NCBI GenBank assembly: GCA_014155875.1
Contig: JACEFZ010025808.1
Location: forward strand, 617,001-681,000
Source: Cepaea nemoralis
Taxonomy: Eukaryota; Mollusca; Gastropoda; Stylommatophora; Helicidae
DNA length: 64,000 nucleotides
Reading direction: 5' to 3'
In this document: in pieces, positions 1 through 10,368 of the stretch
Numbering within the stretch: position 1 is the stretch's first letter
Layout of the letters: the number at the start of each line of letters is the position of its first letter
Made by a program: the position numbers and the translations under genes
Notes under the pieces: generated by a model
Databases searched by the model: none
The model's input: only the letters and a program-made list of their open reading frames with translations
What the model was told of the DNA's origin: nothing

Positions 1-430
1 GCACTCTAATCACGATAACATCACGCCTCGTGGTAGCCACAGAGAAGTTGAGTATACACTCAACGTACCACGTCTGCCATCAGCGTGCCATGTGAGGCAA
101 CACGCACCAAGGTGAAGGTCAATCCCCGTGGTGTGTGACGAAGGAATGAAAGATTGGCAGACGGCCGGACGGGACTTGTAGTGTTCACCTCGTTAGAGTA
201 GCGATAGGGGTATTTGTGTTTATTTGTGTAGAAAGTTAGCATAGGGGTAGCAGCTCGTGATAGATAATACTGTGGCTGTATGTTGTGTGTTTCAATAGCG
301 ACTGTTCACTGCTTGTAGCGAGCCAACGGCAATAAATGTACCATTTAATTTCCTCGCACACGACTTGCAAGTTTTCTTGTATGGTGTGCCAGAAGTACCC
401 GATGATGCCTGTCAGTTGAGTTGTTGACAG
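1..430 (+). repeat. 5' LTR (left edge outside the window)
   Basis: Bases 1-430 match 8915-9344 with four mismatches. The repeat ends at TTGTTGACAG, so a canonical CA end would fall at 429. An AATAAA polyadenylation signal lies at 331-336 (9245-9250 in the 3' copy). The start of the LTR cannot be seen. Judged from the 3' copy, 14 to 70 bases are missing to the left. Confidence 0.93.
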
Positions 431-443
431 GCAAGGGTAATTG

Positions 444-460
444 TGGTGTCAGAAGTGAAG
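444..460 (+). other. Putative primer binding site
   Basis: The sequence TGGTGTCAGAAGTGAAG starts 14 bases after the shared LTR sequence ends. A TGG start just downstream of the 5' LTR is the usual form of a tRNA-primed minus-strand initiation site. I have not matched it to a particular tRNA. Confidence 0.55.
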
Positions 461-480
461 CTTGAACGTAAGTTCAAGCT
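459..480 (+). other. Perfect 9-bp hairpin overlapping the primer-site end
   Basis: AGCTTGAAC (459-467) and GTTCAAGCT (472-480) are exact reverse complements separated by GTAA. The stem begins at the last bases of the putative primer binding site. It could be a structured leader element comparable in position to stem-loops near the primer site of other retroelements; that role is inference. Confidence 0.6.
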
Positions 481-1640
481 AATCCACTCATCCACGGGCT
501 CTGGACTAGGGTTTAATTTTTGTAGTGACGGTAATTTGTGCAAACGAGTGCAATTTGCGGGCTAGAAATATGCCTATCGTGACGAAATATAGTGTTTAAT
601 TGTGTTTATTTAGTGAAATCATGTATTCTGCAAAGCTGTAAGTATTAATATTCTTGTTTTCTTATATTTATTTATGTATTTACCAATTTATTCTTGAATA
701 AGCACCAAACATGATTCAGGGCGGAGCGATACACCGCCAGCCGACAATATCGATTTTTGGAAACTAAAAATAGCACTGTGCTGTAAATAGCGCTGTGACG
801 TGGAGTGATTGACAAACAGTTGGTCTGCGTCATTAGCATAAAGCAATCGAGTGTGTACAAGATCGCTTAACGGCTGCCCGCCTTGAATCTGTGCTTTATA
901 TCGTTTATTATTTATTTATTTGAATTACTAAATGAATATATTTATTTATTTAAACATTATTATGTTATTTTTATTCATTTAAAAGCAGTTATTCATATTT
1001 TTGGTTCTACTTTCTCTTTGTTTACCGTCACGAATGGAACTATTTTTTGCCGAAGCAGATGAGACTTGGCTGCACAACGCTTACAGAAATTAACTAGGTT
1101 AGTAACGAAAGGCAATTACTGTTAGAACAAAGACAGGACATTGACATTAAATTTAATTAATACATATTCTAGTTGTTCGTGAGTCTGTCATTGTCTAAGT
1201 CATTGTCCTTAGTTGTCGAGTAAATCATATCGTGCAGTAGGCGTGTTTACTGCTGCCCTGCATATCAGAGGGCGAGCAACAGCTGAGTACTTACGCCGGT
1301 GTGCCAAATATAGTGTCCTACTTACGAAACGTGTCTCCTCCCGAAGGTTCCAAACAAGGTGACCGGTGTCAACGGAGCTTACGTTCCCTGATTCTCGGGA
1401 ACATTAAGTTGAGTATACCTATATTTTTGGCATGCATTGTGATTAATAGTGCATCTCTTTTTCAGCTTGTGAAACACTATCATATTTTTGTGCTCTGATA
1501 TTCCAACATAGAATTTTGTGCAACACATAAACTGGAAATAAAATTAATATTCCTTAACGAGGAACAAATAGATAACATTGTAGATAAATAGGTAAATAAA
1601 CAAAGCAGTGTAGGTCAACGCAAGCTAATTAGTCAACATC
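481..1640 (+). other. Retrotransposon leader, noncoding
   Basis: This is an AT-rich leader of about 1.1 kb between the primer site and the gag ATG. A 65-codon open frame at 1301-1498 shows no recognisable domain and I do not regard it as a gene. Confidence 0.6.
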
Positions 1641-2675
1641 ATGGCTACGTTAGCGGATTTTGTAAAAGCAGGCAAAGAAATGCAATACACAGGTAAAGAG
1701 CTAGAAGAATATGCTGATAAGAAGTTTAAAGAAGCAAAAGATGCTGAGAGAGACGAACGCGCACGAGAAAGAGAACAAGAAAGACAGCATCAAAAAGATA
1801 TAGCACAACTAGCTGAGATAACAAAACAAAAACAGCTAGAAGATGACAAACAGATTAAACAAAAACAGCTAGAAGATGACAAACAGATTAAACAACAACA
1901 GTTAGAACATGATAAGACAGTTAAACAACAACAGTTAGAACATGATAAGGAGATGAAACAGAAGCAGTTAGATCAGGAGAAAGAACTAAAACAAAAGCAA
2001 TTAGATCAGGAAAGGGAACTAAAGCAGAAAGAGATAGATGAAATGGCAAGAGTTAAAGAAAAACAAATTCAAGTAGAATCAGAGACACAATTAAAGATGA
2101 AAGGCATGGACGTAGACTCACACGCAGAGATCTCTGCCACTAAATTAAGAAGTCAACAAGAAGAAAATAAATTCAACAAATACAAAAATATTATCAAACC
2201 ATACTGTAAAGATGATTCCATATCAGCCTGGACAGAGAATGTAGAGTATCAATTTAAATATCACCAAGTTCCTTTAGATATGTGGGCTCCTATCTACATG
2301 AAGAATCTAAGTGGTGAGCCCCTTAAAGTAATAGAATCTATCCCTATTGAGCTTAGATCTAGCTATCAATACATCCATGATAGGATTATGCAGCACTTTT
2401 TACTTGATGCCCCTGGGTATCAGGTTCAGTTCTCAAATTTAAAACCTAAGCCTAGTGAAACTTTTATAGATTATGTTTCAAATGTGCAGAGTGTACTAAA
2501 CAGGTGGCTTAAAGCAGCTAACATAGGTAAAGACTTTGATAGATTAAAAAACCTAATAGCTATGGACAAGGTTATATCTACTATACCTTCTCCTTTTGCT
2601 AAATTTTTGCAGCAGTCAGACATTGAGAACATCGAGCAGTTTCGAAAAAAAAGGCTCAGCATATTTTTCTTCTAA
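1641..2675 (+). pseudogene. gag: gag: coiled-coil plus capsid-like domain, frameshifted at its 3' end
   Basis: The gene encodes the structural (capsid) polyprotein of the retrotransposon. The ATG at 1641 follows the leader and opens 344 codons. Residues 20-160 are almost entirely charged and polar. Residues 62-138 form about seven tandem 11-residue repeats of the form KQKQLEDDKQI, a hendecad coiled coil. Residues 180-335 resemble a retrotransposon capsid domain (WTENVEYQF, GEPLKVIESIP, FIDYVSNVQSVLNRW). The frame then meets a run of eight A (2645-2652) and soon stops. The adjacent frame continues plausibly for about 16 codons, and the original frame resumes before 2700 into the zinc knuckles. 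This pattern suggests two small compensating indels that split one gag-pol frame. A programmed shift at the A run cannot be excluded. Confidence 0.85.
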
Positions 2676-2699
2676 CAGAGAGATTTTTAAGACTCAAGT

Positions 2700-5234
2700 G
2701 ACTCTGAAATAGTTTCCTTTGTGAAAGACCAACCCAAAAACTATCAGAGCAACAGAAAACCTTTTCAGAAATATGACAAGAAAGACAGAAAAGTGTCAAA
2801 ATGTATTTATTGTCAACAGATGCATGACACTTATTCTATGTGCGACAAATCGCCGAACTATCCGGCGCATCTTGAAAATGTTATCAAGAAGCAGCAAAAT
2901 AAAAGATCGGCATACAGGCGGGCAATCAAATGTTTTTTTTGTTCCTGCTATGGCCATTATTCTAATAAGTGCCTTGGCCGCCAACGTATGAAAGCTAACA
3001 ATGCTATTTTGATTGACACCTCTTCAGATAGTGGTAGTGAGGATGAGTGTGAGGTTGAAAATGAAGATGAGGTTGACTTGCCTTTCAACCAAGCTGAAGA
3101 TGTGTGTGGTGCAAACGATATGTTAAGCTTTGACAGCTGTGAACGATGTCACCAGTTCCATGCAGACGGAAAACTAGAATGTGGACATACAGTACCGTTC
3201 TCATCTGAGAATGTAAACGCAGCACTAGCCTCCAGAGGCAATTTGGTGTTCCACAATGCAATGGTCAATAATGTACCATGCCAATGTTTGCTGGATAGTG
3301 GCAGCACCCTTATTGGTCTTCGAAAAGAACTAGTGAGTCCGGGTGATTACACAGGTGACACTGTGAAATGCCGAACCTTTTCGGGTAACGTTGAGATCTA
3401 CCCTTTGGCAAAAGCCCACATTAATACTCCTTTTCTTTCGGGTACCTTTACTTGTGCAATACTTGACAACCCTTGTACTGATTTAATTTTGGGGTGCTTA
3501 CCCCAACTGAAACAATGTACTAGTGATGAAATAGTTGCATGGGAGAAATTGAATGCAGCTAATGCAACAACAAGAGCAGACAGTGTGAAACATCAAGACA
3601 CACTACAAGATGAGAGACTCCTGTTGCTTTCTCCAACTGGCACAGATGACACCAGCAGACAGAAATTTATAGAACAGCAGAAAGCTGATTCTAGTGTGTC
3701 TCCATACTTGAAATTATTAAAAGATAAAGCCAAAGTGACCAAAAATGCCTCATGGGTTTTTAGACTTAATAATGGCATTTTAACTAGATATTATACTACT
3801 GGTAACCATGAGATTCGGCAAACGGTGTTACCTGAACAACATCGTCTAACTGTGCTAAAGATTGCACATGAGTCACCGTTTGCTGGTCATCTTGCATATG
3901 ATAAAACCAGGGCCAGAATTCAGGCTCATTTCTATTGGCCAGGTTTTTGCAATGATATAAAATTATTTTGTCGTTCTTGTAATGTCTGTCAACAATTAGT
4001 ACGCAAGGGTAAACATCCTACAGCTGAAGTACAACCTTCTACACTGGCTTCTAGGCCATTTGAGAGTGTGGCGGTAGATATTGTTGGACCCCTAAACCAG
4101 GTGTCCAGCAAAGGAAATCGCTTCATATTGACAATGGTCGACCTATGTACAAGGTGGGTTGAGGCAGTAGCTTTGAAATACATCACCTCCAAAGACGTTG
4201 CCAACGTATTTCTACACCTGTTCTCACGATTCGGATTCCCACGGACCATTTTATCCGATCGTGGAACTCAGTTCATATCGGCTGCAACGCAAGCCCTTAC
4301 AAAAATGTTAGGCATTAAACAACATTTTACTACAGCATACCATCCAGCCAGCAATGGAATAGTTGAGAAAATTAACGGTGACCTAAAGCACATGCTGGCT
4401 AAGGTGACAGCAGAAAACCCAGCTGATTGGGATACACTGTTACCAACAGTGCTGTTCGCCTATCGGGAGATTCCCCATTCAAGCACGGGTTTCTCACCGT
4501 TTGAATTAGTTTACGGGGCTAACCCACGTGGACCCCTAACCATTTACCATCAGGTAATAACGAATTCTATAGAAATTCCTACCCCTAAAACACCTTATGA
4601 AATGGTGACAGAAACACGAGACAAGATCATGAAATCGTGTGTTATAGCTAAGGCAGCTTTGGAGAGGAAGGGTCAAATCTACCGCCAATATGCCAACAAA
4701 GGGGCAAGAACAATTGAACTTGAACCAGATCAAGACATACTCTTGCTACGTCCAGACAAAAGAAATTTACTATTGACTTCATGGCAAGGGCCATTCAAGG
4801 TGGTACGTAGAATTTCAGATGTTGACTATGAAATATCGATAAACGGACACTTAAAGATATTCCATGTCAACATGTTGAAACCTTACTTTTCAAGACAAGA
4901 GACAGAAGTAGTGACAGACGAACAGAGTGCACCAACACCTAGTGATCAGACGACAGACATACACAACGCAACTACACTAGTTAGCGAGACTGGCAGTTCC
5001 GACAATGGCAATGCACCTATTGAGTTAACAGAATACGCACTTAGTACCACCACCGTACTGAATCAGGTAGACGACGACGGAATGGAACTACCCGTTCCCA
5101 TTGTAGACAAAACTGCGACATTGGACAGTATACATATAGATCAGGGACTAACAGACATTCAACGACGACAATTAGTGGAATTAGTTACTGAATACAAAGA
5201 CCTATTCTCTGACATCCCAGGTAGGACGTACTGA
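2700..5234 (+). pseudogene. pol: pol part 1: zinc knuckles, protease, integrase (stopped by TGA)
   Basis: The open frame runs from about 2691; the first GTG/ATG-like start is near 2721, but it is more likely a continuation of gag. It begins with a basic segment and cysteine knuckles, including CFFCSCYGHYSNKC (CX2CX4HX4C). An acidic linker follows. The aspartic protease motif LLDSGST has its Asp at residue 192, counting from 2721. The integrase follows: an HHCC zinc-binding domain (HESPFAGH ... CNVC, residues 382-430), then the catalytic core with D453, D513 and E549, giving the expected D,D-35-E spacing. A GPY/F-like module (WQGPFKVV) is near residue 690. The frame ends at TGA 5232-5234, just as reverse-transcriptase sequence begins (EYKDLFSDIPGRT). 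The same frame continues past that single stop, so the TGA is a nonsense lesion. Confidence 0.9.
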
Positions 5235-5987
5235 ATCGAACACTCCATTATTCTTTCGGACTCTAAGCCGATTAAATGCAGGCCGTACTCTATCCCACTC
5301 AGCTATAGGGAAAATCTAAATAAGGAAATTCTTAATTTAGAAGCTAGTGGGATTATCCAAAAGTCGACATCTGAGTACTCTTTTCCAATCGTCCTAGTTA
5401 AGAAGAAGGATTCCACAATTCGTCTGTGCGTGGACTATCGAAAACTCAATAACATCACTAAGATCGACGCAGAACCTATTCCTTCCTGCGAAGATCTTAT
5501 CTTGGACATGTCTACTTCTAAAATCTTTTCAAAATTAGATCTCACTAAGGGATATTGGCAGGTCCCTATGCAGGCTCAATCTATGCATCTTACTGCGTTT
5601 TCAACACCTTTAGGACTATACGAGTGGCGATTTCTTCCTTTCGGACTTCGAAATGCTCCTGCCACTTTTGTGCGCTTAACTAGAGATCTATTACATGGAG
5701 TGACGAATACTGTGACCTATATAGATGATATAAGTGTCCATACTGAAGACTGGACAACACACTTACTGAAACTCAGACATGTCTTTGATAGGTTGCGACT
5801 CTTCGGTCTCACTGTCAAACCGAGCAAAGTTGAATTGGGCCTAAAAGAAATTGAATTTTTGGGTCATGTCATCTCTCAAGGTCAACTGAAGACTGACAAT
5901 AGGATTATTACAAAAATTATGAATCTGACCATTCCGACCACGAAAAAAACAGGTCAGAAGCCTTCTGGGATTAGTAAACTACTATAG
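5235..5987 (+). pseudogene. pol: pol part 2: Ty3/gypsy reverse transcriptase
   Basis: This segment is in the same frame as the preceding protease-integrase part and is separated from it only by one TGA codon. It carries the RT landmarks of gypsy elements in order: SGIIQKSTSEYSFPIVLVKK, LCVDYRKLN, FSKLDLTKGYWQVPM, FLPFGLRNAPATF, the catalytic YIDD box at 5718-5729, and FLGHVISQG. The first catalytic Asp lies in the LDLTKGYWQ motif. Near the end a run of seven A (5943-5949) throws the frame. The homologous reading continues in the next frame into the tether and RNase H, so one extra base in this run is the simplest explanation. Placing RT downstream of integrase is the key unusual feature of the element. 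Confidence 0.92.
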
Positions 5988-6558
5988 TAAATTTATTCCA
6001 AATTTAGCGGAAATTACAAGTGTATTTTCCAATGTTTTAAAAGCATCTGTAAAATTGGATGTGAAAGATGCATTAGTAATTTCTGCATTGTCAAAATTGA
6101 AAATTCTTTTTAGTAATGTACCAATCCTTCGCTTGCCTAACCCGAGGCTCGTTTATTATCTTAGGACATATGCCAGCAGGATCTCCATCGCTGCAGTCCT
6201 AGGCCAATTTTATGAGGGCATCTTCCATCCGATTTGCTACGTGAGCCGTAAGATCACACCTGCCGAGTCCAGATATTCTATATCAGAGTTGGAAGCCCTA
6301 AGCGTCATCTATGCGGTGAGGAAGCTCCATCGATTTCTGGCGGGTGTGCACTTCATTGTCCAGACCGACAATTCTCCCATCACGGTCATCCAGAGTGGTG
6401 TGCATCGAAATGACCGGATATACAGGTGGTCTCTTATTTTACAAAACTATACATTTAGTATAGAACATATCAAGGGTAAAGATAACATTCTGGCTGATAC
6501 CCTTAGTAGACCATCTGGGGTAGAAATACCTGAAATCCCACATATAAATGTAGAGTAA
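5988..6558 (+). pseudogene. pol: pol part 3: RNase H with first catalytic Asp replaced
   Basis: The reading frame after the A-run lesion encodes the RT-RH tether (LLGLVNYYSKFIPN) and a gypsy-type RNase H. Typical motifs are present: a SELEALSVIYAVRK helix with its Glu, QTDNSPI with its Asp, and the C-terminal IKGKDNILADTLSR with its Asp. The first motif, normally TDAS, reads TYAS here: codon 6169-6171 is TAT where GAT would give Asp. A one-base G to T change would explain this, and it should abolish cleavage. The frame ends at 6558. No env-like or further gene follows. Confidence 0.88.
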
Positions 6559-8844
6559 TAGTTAGTACATGAATACATTATATTATTCTATGTAAAATAG
6601 GTTACATATACATCGACAGTTTATGCTTAATCATGTACCAAGAACAGTGAACTATCATGTGTCCGTAGACATTAAGGCAAGAACTGTGCTGCAGAACGTA
6701 AATATCACCGTGTGAACAAGGACAGATCGTTTCCAACTAAGCTCCATTCCGGTGTATCATTGGTGTGAAACGCAGAAAACAGTGTCAGAACAGTGCTTAA
6801 TTACAGACACGAAAAGGCTGAGCTACGACACCAGCGAACTCTACACGTGCACTACCGATAGAACATTATGATGACTGTGCAAAGTATTTCAGATACCCAG
6901 GCAAAGTGTGTAGATATATTATGCCTATACAAGCAATGTACAAACATGAAGGCAACTACTAACCTGTGGAAACTGAATAACATGTATATAAACTTAATGT
7001 GATATGTAATATAATATTTTAAGATAATGACAAAGTAGATGTAGGTTAGGGAAATATAATAGTTCTCATTTATTTTAATAGAATAGTTATTACAGTAATT
7101 GTAACTTAAAATATTAGTTTAGATATGACAATAGTTAATTACAAGCTAAAATAAAATTATGATAAGAATAGTACCATTTAGATTATTACATTTCATTTAC
7201 CTTCAGTTTAGTTTAGTTTATTCCATCTTCATGAAACCATACCATCTATTAAACATTACCATTTATTAGTATCATCATTTTACATCAGAATAGGTTAAAA
7301 AGAGTAGATAAGTGAACATACATCATTTACACCATTTAGATTAAGAACATCACTCATATAATTCCATTGTACATGTAAAAACATTATTTAGCATAGTATT
7401 TAGAAAATTACATAATTTGTGTACACATCATCCATGTAATTAAGGTACATAACTCACATCACATCCATTACATTTAAATAGTTAAATTACTTCCCTTAGA
7501 TTACATAAACATAAGGATTAATATAAACATATCATATAATTAACATGACAAAATTTAGTTAACACATTATATATTTATTTATAGAAGTAGTATTAGTATG
7601 TTAGAATGTAGAGTGCTATGTTAGTGTAATATAGTGGATGATGAGACCAAGGGGACAAACCATCAACCCTTTCTCATCCATGTAAATATATTGTAAATAC
7701 ATGACTCGTGCAACAACTTTCGCACCGTCATGAGGCTCAACCATCTCAAACTGAGCCAAACCTGTACAGTGTCACTCCAAGGTTTTTAAATAATCAGAAG
7801 AATTAGTGTGGAAGGATAATAGATGTGTGACAGAATTAAGGGTGAAAGCAGTGTGACAGAAGTGTGAAAGTGAGAGCGAATGGAAAATAGACGGAAGAGA
7901 GTGAGATTGGTCAGCGAATTCTTCTGCTGCCTGGCTCGAATTTTAATATTTGTCTGTGTTAGTGTTGGTTTTCGTTAGTGAAAATGTGCTAGTGTGAATG
8001 TGTGTCTGCAATATAGTTTAGAACTTAGATTACAGTATTTTGAGTTTCATAACAAGGGAATGTAGTCACGAATTAGTGTTATGCACCTGTTTGTGGGCGC
8101 ATTTAACCAAATTATGACACTTAAAAAACTAACATACATACACATAGGACTTAGAAACATAGTTTAGAAGTTAGATTAGTAAATTAATTACATCCAAACA
8201 CGCAAACAACCAGAAAAACAAACATAAAAAATTACATACACTTTTTGTAGATCAAAGGGAGATAACTTCGGGTCAGGGGACATAATAGACAACGAAAAAC
8301 TATTTTAACAGTGAAATAGAACTTTACACGCGGAAGCGATGTAGGTAAAGCCTGTCGCACACACTCTTGTATAATGGTTGTTAAATATTATATGGGGGAC
8401 ATGAAGCAATTCATGTGTTGACCCTAAGAAAGTCAACTTTGTATGGGTAGTAAGTTAATTTACTATGTGAGGGCAGGTCTTATAAGACAACGGTCCGGTT
8501 CAGACATACCTCTAATAATATAATATGGCATGTGAGAAGAGGGCTCACGCCAGCCAGTCAAGTTTGTGGCGATTGCCAGTAGCCACGTAAAGTTTTGCTA
8601 CATTGTGACAATAGTCAGTAGAAGTCTATTACATTGCCCAAAACCAGGTTACCTAGAGTCTTTGACAAAAATTAGAGACACTAATTTTTTATAAACCTCT
8701 TGCGTCACAACCAATGAGTGAAAGTTGATGACGCAACACAGGAGGGGTGGGTGTGTGTCAAAGACTCGACCGCATCCCCTTCGCCAGGAAGAGCAGTCAA
8801 TCATGAAGAGACCAGGAGGGGATACGGTGCCCGAGGGAAGGGCA
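6559..8844 (+). other. Long 3' noncoding region of the retrotransposon
   Basis: About 2.3 kb between RNase H and the 3' LTR contains no credible gene on either strand. It is strongly AT-rich up to about 7600 and less so afterwards. A purine-rich run at 8833-8842 (GAGGGAAGGG) is the best candidate for the polypurine tract that primes plus-strand synthesis. Confidence 0.6.
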
Positions 8845-9344
8845 TGGGAGATGAGGTAATAAGAGTTGGGTGACCATTCCCTCATGAGACACGCAGGCGG
8901 TGTTCAGAGAGTTAGCACTCTAATCACGATAACATCACGCCTCGTGGTAGCCACAGAGAAGTTGAGTATACACTCAACGTACCACGTCTGCCATCAGCGT
9001 GCCATGTGAGGCAACACGCACCAAGGTGAAGGTCAATCCCCGTGGTGTGTGACGAAGGAAGGAAAGATTGGCAGACGGCCGGACGGGACTTGTAGTGTAC
9101 ACCTCGTTAGCGTAGCGATAGGGGTATTTGTGTTTATTTGTGTAGAAAGTTAGCATAGGGGTAGCAGCTCGTGATAGATAATACTGTGACTGTATGTTGT
9201 GTGTTTCAATAGCGACTGTTCACTGCTTGTAGCGAGCCAACGGCAATAAATGTACCATTTAATTTCCTCGCACACGACTTGCAAGTTTTCTTGTATGGTG
9301 TGCCAGAAGTACCCGATGATGCCTGTCAGTTGAGTTGTTGACAG
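8845..9344 (+). repeat. 3' LTR
   Basis: Bases 8915-9344 are the part verifiable against the 5' copy. Two upstream starts with the canonical TG are possible. One is 8845, directly after the purine tract, giving a TG...CA repeat of about 500 bp. The other is 8901, TGTTCAG, giving about 443 bp. The right edge is fixed: similarity to the 5' LTR stops at 9344, where LINE endonuclease coding sequence begins. Confidence 0.85.
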
Positions 9345-10311
9345 TCACTGGGTTGTGCCATCGTTTTTGGGTTGTCTGGGGCTCTTTCTTACCCGGTCTT
9401 AGATACTCTGGCATATTTTTGTTAGGGATATGTTTGATGGCTATCCGCAGTATGTTTCTGGTCAGTCTCTCCGTATATTTGTTAATGTCTTCCCGTTCCT
9501 GCTGTTCCAGGTCTGTGTTGGTCATCTCTTCTCTTAACTGCTCCCATTTTGCTTTCTTGAAGTGAAAGGTTGGCCTGTTGTTGTTAGCGCTTAGCTGGGG
9601 CTTTGTTCTGGTGCTTATTATTATGGGTAGGTGATCTGTGTTCGTGTCCTCTGTCACTTCCCACTGGCTGCTTGCTAGACCTATGGTGGCTATTGTCAGG
9701 TCAATGGCTGTGTCTTGGCAGTTTGGTCTGGGATCTATCTTGGTTATCGTCCCATCGTTGAGCACTGCCAGCTGATTGTCTTCGATAAACTCCATGAGTT
9801 TTGTACCAGCCCTGTCGTTCTGTATAGCTCCCCATGTGCTGTGGTGACAGTTGAAGTCTTCCACTATTAGGGTTTCTGCTGTAAGTCTGGTTTGGAGGGC
9901 TTGGGTGTCTTCATCCTCAATTACCCCTCTGGGATAGTATAAATTAATTATAGTTAGGTTTTTAGGGTTCCCTGTGATAGTTGCACTGACACACTCCAAG
10001 TTCTTGGTGCGGTATGTTTCCTGTGTCACAATCTGGAACTGTTCATGCACTAACAGAGCAACCCCGCCCCCTTTAGCTTCTGTCCTGTCCTTTCTAATTA
10101 CCTTGAACCCACGGCACCTATACTGTTGATTTGATTTCTGGTGGGTTTCCTGCAGGGCATAAATGTAGTTCTGGCTCCCCAGTTGTTTCATGATGTCTGG
10201 GAGGTGGGATTTAATGCCCCTGCAGTTCCACTGTATTATTTTCACGTTTCTGTTATCCATTTTTGGTTCTACTGTTATTGCTGTCTGATTCTGTCTCTGG
10301 TTGTCCTTCAT
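9345..10311 (-). pseudogene. LINE ORF2 N-terminus: AP endonuclease, truncated by LTR insertion
   Basis: The domain nicks target DNA for target-primed reverse transcription. Reading starts at the ATG at 10311, 55 bases after the ORF1 stop. Conserved endonuclease motifs are visible: IIQWNCRGIKSHL (Asn), ALQETHQKSNQ (Glu), KGGGVALLVH, a DFNCHHSTWG motif (Asp and Asn) and NTDHLPIII (Asp-His). The usual GDFN reads EDFN, one residue off the family pattern. After about 322 codons, at 9345, the LINE coding sequence ends abruptly and the LTR begins. The following residues are therefore LTR-encoded and meaningless. The RT domain expected downstream is outside the window. Confidence 0.85.
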
Positions 10312-10368
10312 TCTTTATCTTTCAGAGTCTGTGCTGTTTTCGTTGTCATGGTAGCTGGTTTCTTCCTA

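Larger units (their letters stand above)
1..9344 (+). mobile_element. Ty3/gypsy LTR retrotransposon, Gmr1-like (INT before RT)
   Basis: The element is bounded by two LTRs in direct orientation. Its first few tens of bases lie left of the window. Between the LTRs, in order, are a primer-binding-site candidate, a gag gene, zinc knuckles, an aspartic protease, an integrase, a reverse transcriptase and an RNase H, then 2.3 kb of noncoding DNA. RT and RNase H are of Ty3/gypsy type, but the integrase precedes them, which is the order of Ty1/copia. Gypsy elements with this order are known as the Gmr1 group. Base comparison of the aligned LTRs (1-430 against 8915-9344) shows four substitutions (positions 147, 185, 197 and 275) and no indels, so the insertion is recent. 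Coding lesions are listed under the individual genes. The right LTR ends inside the endonuclease ORF of a minus-strand LINE, so this is a nested insertion. Confidence 0.92.

Noticed and set aside
1301..1498. 65-codon ORF in the LTR-element leader
   Set aside because: No domain, and no evidence beyond chance openness.
6559..8844. env-like third gene in the LTR element
   Set aside because: No open frame or membrane-type sequence of useful length is present.
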